From: Macrothele yani
Lineage: Eukaryota > Arthropoda > Arachnida > Araneae > Macrothelidae
Assembly (NCBI GenBank): GCA_039090855.1
Contig: CM077011.1
Location: forward strand, 41,621,501 to 41,685,500
Direction of reading: 5' to 3'
DNA length: 64,000 nt
Shown: positions 55,289-64,000 of the stretch, piece after piece
How positions within the stretch are numbered: position 1 is the first letter of the stretch
How the letters are laid out: each line of letters starts with the position of its first letter
Made by a program: the position numbers and the translations under genes
The notes under the pieces: model-generated
Told to the model about the DNA's origin: nothing
The model's input: the letters and a program-made list of their open reading frames with translations, nothing else
Databases searched by the model: none

Positions 55289-55789
55289 TGAGGCAGTCCA
55301 TGTGGGAATGGCTGAGGTGTGGTGATTGAATGCTCTGGATGTTGTGAGGTGTAGGGAACGGGAATTGAAGGAATGACATAGAATGGAATAAGATAAGTTG
55401 TGTGTAAATAGTTGTATATATGTTCTTAATGTTTTTGGTTAGAATTTTGTGTGTATGTAAATAGGACGTTTGTGTTAGTTGGTCATGTCAGTTTGTTTTG
55501 AGTTTAAGAATTTTGGTTTTTATAAATGTCAATTAACCAACTAAAGTTGGGTTTTACACGTTGGAAAGAGTGGTTGGAAGGGAAGTAGATGCTGTTGGGG
55601 CCAAATGTCATTACTGCAGTACACTTCAAGGACTTATACATTCGCCAGGCATTGAATGAACTGAAGACGGAATAGGACCACTGCACCAGAGGCTTGAACC
55701 AAGCTAGACTACAAAAAGAAGAAAACGTGCAGGGAAATGTGCACTTAAGGAGCTGGCCTTATAATAAAAGGTAAGCTACCTATTACAAT

Positions 55790-56088
55790 TCTAGAAGTAT
55801 AAACAATTACCACCTACATGGCCAGTAAGTCAAAAAGTAAAAGAAAACTTTCCAAATTAAATAAAAGGTCAAACAGAAACTGTTATAACAACAGATATAA
55901 TTATATGTTTGTATTAGAACCTATTTTTTGTATTTCAGCCTGCATCTTCTATGCTCCTTGTGATTGAACATTTTGGCTTTGTATGACAAGGTAAAAAATG
56001 CTTGCACTTCAAATAAATATAGGTTTAATTCAACAGAGCATATAAAAATCATGAATTATTCAAAAAAACATATAGCGTGTGTGTGTGT

Positions 56089-56121
<33 letters not shown>

Positions 56122-56388
56122 AAATTATGAATAATTATTATTCTTCATGTTAAATAAGTATTATTACTCTTTGTATAAGTATTATTACTCTTTGTGTTAA
56201 ATTAAATTGGATCAATAAAATTGAGAATTAATAGAGAGTTGGTATGTACTAATTAGACCCTCACCCCAACTCCCAAAAAATACATTAATTACATTAATGG
56301 ATGACTTTTATTCACAGGAAACAGACTGAATCAACAGTATATAATTTAAGACTACATATTTGTGATGTTGAGATAAAATAAATTATCA
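55790..56388. other. Non-coding with GT/GA microsatellite
   Basis: GT then GA repeats at 56077-56120. The phrase TATTATTACTCTTTGT is duplicated at 56160-56190. No gene. Confidence 0.5.
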
Positions 56389-56520
56389 ACGTGTTTTCAC
56401 AACTAAATGTTTTATTAACATCGATTATAGTTTTGCATAGCATCTGTCGCGGCATCATCAGGACGAATGGAGCGTAAGCATTCAAATCATTGTGACACAT
56501 CAGAGTTCTGACAGTCACGG
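56389..56520 (-). mobile_element. PLE terminal fragment (fourth family)
   Basis: Minus strand: CGTCCTGATGATGCCGCGAC, AGATGCTATGCAAAACT, then ATAATCGATGTTAATAAAAC and ATTTAGTTGTGAAAACACGT. This is the style of PLE terminal repeats in many animals. No coding part or flanking duplication seen. Confidence 0.5.
56429..56462 (-). ncRNA. Decayed hammerhead-like motif
   Basis: CTGATGA exact, then TGCCGCGACAGATGC and a decayed closing strand (GCAAAAC where GAAA is expected). Confidence 0.3.
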
Positions 56521-56618
56521 ATTTTGGTTAGTTGTTCCCATGCGCTTGAAAGAAATGTAGTCGACGTCATGTCACTGACAAGTCGTGAAGAGTTCCGGTA
56601 TATGTGGAAAGCTTCTAA

Positions 56619-57683
56619 TACACTATCTACCAACAAGTAATTGGACACCTGTGATAGCAAAGGAAAACGAAGTTTATTCACCTTCAATAGTTGGTGGAGC
56701 TTCCACGAGTGGTGATAACAGCTGCGACTCTCCGGGGCATACTCTCAACCCGGCGTTGTATGACGGCTAGCAGTATTTTCTTCCACTCGGCTTGGACAAG
56801 ACAGGTCAGTTCCTTCACCGATTTCGGACGGTGGGGGGCACCCCTTAAGTTGACGCTCCAACTCATCCCGGAGATGCTTGATAGGGTTAAGGTCCGGGTT
56901 CTACGCAGGCCAGTCCATTCGATTAACCTCATTATCACCATACCAAGCCATGGTGGACCTAGCAACATGACAGGTGGCATTGTCATCCTGAAAATAACAT
57001 GGGTCCACCCCGTAAAACTGCCACAACGTAGGAAGCGCATCGTCATCCAAAATGGTGCAGTAGGTCTCGGCGTTGAGTCTACCAGGAATTGCGACCAAGG
57101 GTCTCGTGCCATAACAGGAGAAACACCCCCATTGCATAATTCCACCACCGCCGAACTTCACACATGGCACAATACATTCCGGCAGGAGGCATTTCCCAGG
57201 CAGACGCCAAACCCAGACTCTGCCATTCGAACGGTACAGGGTGAACCTTGATTTGTCGCTCCAGAGAACATGTTTCCACTGTTCAACGATCCACTGTTCA
57301 ACGATCCACTGTTGACGTTCTTTACACCACGTTAGCCGAGCAGTGCTATTGGACTTGGTGATCAAAGGCTTGTGGGCGGCAGCATGTCCATGATAACCGA
57401 GCAGATTGGGCTTCCTTACGGATGGTATTCATCGAAAGAACACTCCCGGATGCCTGTTGAAACTCCTCGCGGATGTGGCCCATCGATTTGGTGCGGTTCT
57501 TTTGAATTTCTCTGGCCAGCACCCGTCGGTCTCTAACTCCCAGTTTTGTGGGTCTGTCGGATCGGGGCACATTCTGATAGTCACCTCTCATCTTCCACTT
57601 GCCAATCACATAGGCCACTGTCGATTTTGGGTACTTCAACTCACTGGATATGTCACATATGGATCGGCCATTTCTGTGATACC
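56619..57683 (-). mobile_element. Tc1-like transposon, truncated by hAT F
   Basis: Left end TA then CACTATCTACCAACAAGTAA and TTGGACACC, a Tc1-type terminus. The other end lies beyond hAT F, which starts at 57684, and is outside the window. A third Tc1 subfamily here. Confidence 0.75.
56684..57672 (-). pseudogene. Tc1 transposase, nearly complete, broken
   Basis: Minus strand: ICDISSELKYPKSTVAYVIG (helix-turn-helix), [40 protein letters not shown] with the first Asp, [28 protein letters not shown] with the second Asp, then after a stop NPDLNPIKHLRDELE, where the catalytic Glu of NPIEHL is Lys. An 18-bp tandem duplication near 57283-57318 adds a repeated IVEQW. The Glu-to-Lys change, stop and shifts make it inactive. 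Confidence 0.83.
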
Positions 57684-58166
57684 CATAGATGCCAACCTCT
57701 AAAAGTAGTTTTCAGTAACCAACATGTTCATTTTTCAGTAATTTTCAGTAACAATTTTTTTTTTCAGTAATTTTCAGTAATCCAGTCTACAGCGGCAAAT
57801 TTTAGTATTTAACACTGCAACAAATTTTAATCTGCCAGAACTATTAACAAAATAATAATAATAATAATAATAATAATACAATAAAAAATAATTTGCTAGT
57901 GGGAAAATTTAAAATACTGTCTACCAGAAAAATGTAATAAATTACCTCCAGACATGAAGAAAAATCATTCCTTGGAATGTTGGCCAAATTATTATGATAA
58001 ACTGGCTGTAGTTGCCATTTTGGCCTTTCTTAGTTCAATTTGCGAAAACTTCTTCTCATAGCATAGTTCACTGTGTGCAATGCTGTTTATTTTTTTACTA
58101 ATAAAGAAGACAGCACATGACTACTTAAATTAGGTCTGAATCATTCATGTTTTTTTTTTCACAATA

Positions 58167-58871
58167 CTAAAAAATTCTTTCTGTACTTGCATTTCTATGA
58201 GGGACTATTAAAATCATTTTCATAATTTTGCTTAATGATTCATACTTTAACTGGCCACTTTCATTTTTCATTAAAGAAATTCTGTGCCACACTTCATCCA
58301 TTCTCCCAGAAGTAACAGCACAGTTAAAATTTTCAAACTGGTAGTGAGTAAATTCAGATTCCACCTAGTCAAATTCTTCTGGTTTCAAAACTGGAAACAG
58401 GGAACACATATATTGGATTCATGCGAAATAAACACTTTGCCTTAATGCTACATCTGCAATTTCAGCATGATTCAGAAATTCATCATTAAGTGGTAATTTT
58501 CTTAAAATGTAATTGCAGCCTGCCTTGTAAAATTCCCTTACATCAGAATAAAAAGTAGCCACTGTATCTTCACTCAGATCTGCAGTTGTACCTATATAAG
58601 GTCTCGCTTTTGACCCAATTACGAGATCACAGTTTTCTTTTTGATTTCTCCTCCTTTCAAAATTTTCATCTGCAAGAGATGTTGCTGTCACAACAAATGC
58701 CGATGGCTTGATAAATCGTACAAGCAGTTCAGATAACAGACTATGAAGTTTTCTTTTTAATACATGCACAAGCGGGGCTTCCTGCTGCAAGAACACGTTA
58801 ACAGATGTAAACAAAGGAAGAGTAGCAGATAAAAAAAGACAATAAAGTTTAGATGAAGGATTTCCAATCAT
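58167..58871 (-). pseudogene. hAT F transposase, C-terminal part
   Basis: Minus strand: NVFLQQEAPLVHVLKRKLHS, LLVRFIKPSAFV, DLVIGSKARPYIGTTADLSE, EFYKAGCNYILRKLPLNDEF and AEIADVALRQS; after a frameshift, ESEFTHYQFENF and MILIVPHRNASTERIF, the hAT dimerisation signature. Continuous with the piece at 63200-63918 once copy D is removed. Ends in a shift near 58165. Confidence 0.8.
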
Positions 58872-58892
58872 ACTTGCAAGGTTCTTATACTG

Positions 58893-61800
58893 CAGGGATC
58901 ATAGCATACTTCTGGAAAATTTTAGGTAAGAATTTTAGGAATTTTAGGAATTTTTAGAAAAATTTTAGGAAAATTTTAGGAGTGTATTTCAATAAAAACT
59001 AGATGTATATTTGTATACATCTAGTAAAACAACTTTGTATACATTGTAAGAGTTTGCTTCACACCCTTCAACCATATATACTGATAGACTGCGCATGACA
59101 TCAAAATTTCTGGCTCCAACATAAAATCACATGACAACAGTCAAAAAGATGGGTTACACCTGCTGTGCTTATGGTTGCTCTGACCGATATAGTAAAGAAA
59201 GTTCTATGATTTTTCATGGGTAAGAAACGAATTAAATACCTAAGTCAATAAAGTTCAATTACTTAACCAGAAACTTGCAGCTATTGATATAAAAATATAG
59301 TAACTTAAGAAAAAAAAAATGGAATGCATGTTCCAAATTCTTCGCAAATGTTCATCACATTATAAATCACAAAATGTAAACAACACGATCATGCATGTAT
59401 AAAGCTCATAAGTAAACTTACCTGAAGAGTTTTCATTATATATGAGGTGCATTCACATAATACACCGAAAACACTGAAGTTCTGCAGCGTAAATTAGTAA
59501 TCATAACAGCAATTGTACACGAAATTTGGAGTCTGATGATGACATGCCCAATGTTTGAGCCATGGCGGCTTTGATGCAGCTATTGCCAATGCGCAGTCCA
59601 TTAGTATATATGGTCGAAGTTCACACCCAAATTTTTTGCATAACGTCTAATGTCTAAAGTTTAAGTATGATTTACTTCTAATGTTCAGTTCTTATCTTTT
59701 CACGTGTTATTATCATATTCAAGTATATTTACCACATTCAAGTTTCACTTTGAACATTAATACGCTGTTGAACCAGAAGCAATTCACGATTTTCACAGTA
59801 AAGTTTTCAGGTTTCACATTAAGCTATAATATCCTAAAAAGGTAATTGAAAACCAAGAACTATGTACAATTGTTCACTGAATTACTTTTTTCATATTATT
59901 GTTTTAACCTTTTCCTGATTAGCCTATCTTTTTCTGCTTCCACCACAACTAATTTACTTTCAGTTTTTTTATTTCAGCTGAACCTTGTATGATCAAGTTA
60001 GAGGCAACTGCTATTTCAACAGTATTTTGTTTTTCTACAGCTTTTCTCATTCTTTCTGTTCCCTCTTGAATTACTGCTAGGAAGGCTTCTTTATCTTTTT
60101 TAAGTCTATTTATTTCTGCATCATTTTCTTTTATTTTGTCATCAAACTCAGCTTTTCTTTTTTTCTCTAGCTGCTTTTCCTTATTTTCCCTCTCTTTCTG
60201 CTTCCTTTCTTTTACCTTTTTTGATTCTTCTTCCTTCAGCTTATCAACATACTCTTTATAAAATTTATGTGAATCACGAACACTATTTAACAAATTTCTT
60301 GTTATGGGAACTTTACTTACACATCCATAGTGTTTAATGGCCCCTTTAACTATTCTTAATGATGTTATAGTTGAGTCTTTTAAGTTAGCCTTGTCCTTCC
60401 TTAACAGAGCAGTGTTAACCGAAAATCCCCTTTCTGCATCAGCATTACCATGAGGTAAAACTAAAATTGACTTTATGAGTTTAGCAAGATTTGAGTATTT
60501 TTCTTTTTCGCTAGAGTCTTTAATACTAAATATATTACGCCAGTAATGATCAATCCGCACTGGAATATGCCCTTCCTCTGAAAATTTCACTAGTTCATCT
60601 AGAGTTGGCTTATCGCAACTTAAAAGTTTCCACTCTTCTCTTACTCTATCAATTTGTTCCTCAGAAAGATGCAAAACACTTGAAATTCTGGTTATTTCCG
60701 AAAGTCCTTCAGTGACTGAAAGTTGAGTTGACTCTTTCTTTGGTTCTTTTACCTTTAAAACTTCTATGTCTCTTAGCTTTTGATTGCAGAATGGCAAATT
60801 TGACTTTAAATATTTTGTGGTTGCAATTAGTGATGATCTTACATCTAAGAGAAATAATTTCTGCCTGGTCTCCTGACCATTCCTGAGGAGATTTTTTGTC
60901 TTCATACCAACTTCTAACTCCCCTAGTTTTTTCCATGAATTTTTGTTTTCAAAATCTACATTCTTTAGGTCTTCTCCAAATTTCCCTGCAATAACATCAT
61001 CTTGGATAAACTGAGCCATAACATTCTTCATTAAAGTATTTAAATCAGAATATAACTGGTGTATTTTGGTTCTTCACTCTGATAACATAATGAAAACTTT
61101 TCAAAATTTTGGTGTGAAAATGAAATTAATGCTAAATAGCAAGGAGTTAGCTCATTTTTCAGGAAACAGTAGATTCTTTTATACCTTGCCGAATTGCATA
61201 GTTGTTTTTCAAATATTTTTTGAGATGGCAAGAAGTTTAAAAAATATTCTGTAATATTTAGCCATTGATCCAAGAGCCTCTGGGCTACAGAACCAATGGT
61301 TAACCATCTGTTGCTGACATGACGCAAAAGAAATTTGGCAGTGACCAATGTTATATCCTCGACAGATTTATAATCCTCTCGTCTTGCAGCACTACTCTTT
61401 AAAAAGTAATGCATATCAGTAGCAAATTCGTCAAAATCTATATTTAAGCTTGTCAAAAAAATTTTAAATGCATTACTAACAACATGCAGGTTGCAAAAAC
61501 CTAGTTCCAAAGATTTCTGGCCTGTTTCTTGTTTTACAACTTCATTGAATTTGCGTAAAAAGCACTTATTTACATTTGGGCTGTCCATGGATACACAAAT
61601 AATAATGTTCAATGAAATATTGAAGGATGATAACACATCAAGAATTTCTTTTAGCAAAATATCTGCTGTTGCATGACCCAGAAACGCTTGTTAGGTATCG
61701 GCAAGAAACTGAATTTATTTCTGAAGACCAGTACCTGAGATACACATCCAACTGCAGTTTCACTTGTGTATTTGTAGTTTCATCAAATGCTATAGTAACC

Positions 61801-63189
61801 TTTCCTGGGCTACTAGATGCAATGTCTTTTTCAAATCCTCTTCAAAATATTTTGACAATCCATGTGATATCACATAAGCAACTTTTTTTCTTTAAGTTGC
61901 ATTTTGGCTGCAATAGCAGAATCAGGAAACATTTCTTTGAAAAGTTCAACTATTTCAGTGCATGAAACAAAAGACATATTGTCCTTAGCAACTTTCATGG
62001 CCCATAATGCTTCGGCTTTAGCCAACTGTAAATCATGACTCAGTACTTCACTAATATTTGTTTTGGGCTGAAGATCCCGTCCTCTAAAGGCTTTCAGGAT
62101 GGACTTATTTTGAAATGTACTTTGAAATTTCTGCAAATGTTTTTTTCCTTTATGATGCGCTTTTACTTGTGAAAAGCCACTATTAGAAATGTTGAAAATT
62201 TCTGAACACAATATACACTTAGCAGAAAATATTGTTTCAGTTGCAGAACACCATTCTTTCAACTTCCTCCGTCCAATTCTTTGGCGAGCCACGCATCTTG
62301 AAATTTCGTTTTGGATTTAGGCATCTTAAACACTTGTATTACTAAACAGAAAATGAAAGGGAAGTACAAAAACACGTTCCAATATTGCAAAACCAAACAA
62401 CTTCCCGAAATTTGGCTGCGAGGATGTCAGAAGATAGGAAAAAAAAAAAAAAAAAAAGCAGGTCACTACTAGAGAACTGAACCTGCACACAGCACAGAGA
62501 ACACCATAAAAGACACAAAACCAGAAACTATCATACGCATCTCACGCAAGTTCAGTCAAAGCGAGTCGGAGCCAAGATATATTGCGCATCGAAGGTCGCT
62601 GTCGCCGACGCACGATCGAAGGTCAATGATCACGTGCTCTACTGCCTGTCACGATAACACTCAGCTACCATCCCATCGTCATTACCGGAGGTTACGGAAG
62701 GAGATCACATGTTTCTCTCTTTGCTTCCACCCACCTGCGGTTTACAATAACAAAACATCAGCAGAAAGAGGAGCTTCCACAAGGCATGTACAAAAATAAA
62801 GTACGATCTTCTGCGTGCCACGGAGTTCGTCTGCAAAGCGCAAACCAGGGGTGAAAATGACCCCTCCCCTTTTCCCTTAGATCTCTTGTTACTCTCGAAA
62901 ACTGTCTGAAGGCAGAAAAGTGGAGCGCCCGCCCCGAAGCAAGTGCATCTCGATGGCGTCATTTTCCTCCCTTCAGCAGCACAGCATATAGGCTGTGTTT
63001 CTACAATAACAGGTCCTTTTACCTTACCGTAATGGTAAATTTATTGGCGTTAATAACGGTTGTGTTTTTAATAAATAAGCTTACGAAAATTTTAGGATGA
63101 ATAGCAAATTTTAGGTATAATTTTAGGAATTTAAGGAGGGTCACAAAATATTAGGAATTTTAGGAATTTTAGGAAGAATGCGATCCCTG
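58893..63189 (-). mobile_element. CAGGGATC-family hAT, copy D
   Basis: 4297 bp between CAGGGATC and GATCCCTG, flanked by the 7-bp repeat TATACTG (58886-58892 and 63190-63196). The least rearranged copy. Both ends carry clustered TTTTAGGA/GGAATTTTAG phrases (58919-58981 and 63088-63175), likely transposase binding repeats. Confidence 0.93.
59949..62324 (-). pseudogene. hAT transposase of copy D, nearly full length
   Basis: Met at 62324 (MPKSKTKFQD). Zinc finger CILCSEIFNIS with HHKGKKH, FKEMFPDSAIAAKM, VTIAFDETTN, a 205-codon open stretch from ILDVSSFNISLN-like text through CVSMDSPNVNKCF and NRWLTIGSVAQRL, then a 360-codon stretch with FGEDLKNVDFEN, LPHGNADAERGFSVN and a coiled Lys/Glu tail ending KKLKVN. 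Breaks: about 62270, 61865, 61685 and 61035, each small. Of the four copies this needs the fewest changes, but it is not intact as sequenced. Confidence 0.88.
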
Positions 63190-63196
63190 TATACTG

Positions 63197-63918
63197 TGAA
63201 TTAGTTTCTTCATTGTCACTGAAATAAAAAAATGTTCTAGAGCCTTCCACTGTTCTAAAAATTCTGTCAATGGATTCCAAAAGTGATAACCAGCGAGTAT
63301 TGACATGCTTTAGAATTTTGTGTGGTTTAGTACCACAAACAGCTTGACTCAGTTTTAGATTGTTTCCTCTGAACCTTTCTCCAAAAAAAAAAAAAAAAAA
63401 AAAATACAACTGTATCAGAAACTGCTCAACATTAAATCCTTTCAGTTGAGTAGCAGATTTCTGTGCAGCTAAATTTACTAAATGGCATGAACATCACTGC
63501 ACTATGATTGCAGGCTGAACCTTCTTTATGTGAGAAACAACACCTTTTACTTGACCTATCATAGTGTTAGCATTGTCACAGGAAAATGACACACAGTTGC
63601 TCCATGAGATTTTTTTTTAACAAACTCATTGTTCAAAACGTTGAATATTCCTTCACCTGTATTATTGCTTGATTCAACCAATGATAACAAAACAGTTGAA
63701 TTTTTCCCTATTTTTTCGTCAAAATATGTTATTCTAATGGGATACAGTTTATTTGCTTGAGCATCATTACTTCCGTCCGTAGATAGAGAAAAAGGATTTT
63801 TTTTTACTTCAGATACGATGTTACTTCTTGTAGAAACACTGACCATGTGCTGAATTAGTGCAGTAGCCTTGGTTCTTCCACACGGATATTTTTTTGCGAC
63901 TGCTGAATTGGGAAACAT
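63197..63918 (-). pseudogene. hAT F transposase, central part
   Basis: Minus strand: MFPNSAVAKKYPCGRTKATA, NPFSLSTDGSNDAQANKLYP with the first catalytic Asp, VVLLSLVESS-type text, then after shifts CHLVNLAAQKSATQLKGFN and, below 63375, KPHKILKHVNTRWLSLLESI with DRIFRTVEGSRTF, running into copy D at 63196. A run of A (63383-63403) interrupts it. Same lineage as 6340-6680 and 50500-51010. Confidence 0.8.
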
Positions 63919-64000
63919 GGCTTGAAATAACGGTTTTTCAAGCCTTCAGTTTTCGGAAATTTATCCAACATTTTCAAGCTGAATTGACTTCACTTTTCGG

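Larger units (their letters stand above)
54350..55781 (+). mobile_element. PLE of the second family, right (plus) arm
   Basis: Inverted counterpart of 46738-48325, with matching coding and tail sequence. The tail contains CCTGAGGATGACCCCGGTGG then AGGGTAGAAAGCGC (55254-55288), a loose hammerhead-like order. Confidence 0.85.
57684..64000 (-). mobile_element. hAT element F, interrupted by copy D; runs off the window
   Basis: Begins CATAGATGCCAACCTCT, a variant of the CAGAGGTGCCAACC end, inside the Tc1. Contains minus-strand transposase on both sides of copy D. The right end lies beyond 64000, so borders and duplication cannot be checked. An (AAT)n microsatellite sits at 57852-57879. Confidence 0.7.

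Overview
This is eukaryotic (metazoan) DNA: AT-rich, repeat-packed, without operons, and with at least one split gene whose exons have GT-AG borders and matching phases. The transposon mix is animal-like: Tc1 and mariner, pogo/Tigger, piggyBac, several hAT lineages, GIY-YIG Penelope-like elements (PLEs), an RTE-type LINE and a scrap of Helitron-type helicase. It suggests an invertebrate with a large genome, but I cannot name a species or phylum from the sequence alone.

Host gene. Five short exons on the minus strand (22495-22767, 16880-16957, 16304-16510, 4486-4579, 4294-4329) join without a phase break into about 230 codons of one unrecognised protein. Its introns hold most of the repeats between 4 and 22 kb. 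No other host gene is convincing.

Layout. 0.2-2.7 kb: a Tc1 relic split by a ZBED5-type hAT. 3.1-3.9 kb: a second Tc1 relic. 6.9-9.9 kb: a pogo/Tigger relic split by a PLE in head-to-head arrangement. 10-15.2 kb: a hAT-like end pair, an internally deleted hAT (copy A), and an array of about 150-bp units each carrying a CCCCCTGGTGG-like motif. 17-21.7 kb: Tigger MITE, RTE fragment, mariner relic, hairpin repeat, tRNA-like SINE head. 23.9-25.5 kb: a complete Tc1 with an unbroken DD34E transposase. 25.5-26.8 kb: a full-length dead mariner. 26.9-31.6 kb: tandem repeats, a PLE end, a hAT, an internally deleted mariner, a helicase scrap. 32.1-34.2 kb: the second and longest motif array. 34.8-43.4 kb: hAT copy B with copy C of the same family inside it. 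43.6-46.4 kb: a non-autonomous hAT carrying Tigger-like sequence. 46.7-55.8 kb: a four-level nest (PLE, ZNF862-type hAT, a second hAT carrying piggyBac sequence, and a second PLE). 56.6-64 kb: Tc1, then hAT F, then hAT copy D.

The insertion order can be read from target-site duplications: TA for Tc1/mariner, 8 bp for some hATs, 6-7 bp for the CAGGGATC and CAGAGGTGCC hAT families, and 10-12 bp for the PLE. The items most worth following up are the higher-order arrays with CTCF-like motifs, the intact Tc1, the PLEs with hammerhead-like cores and inverted ends, and the hAT families with 6-7-bp duplications.
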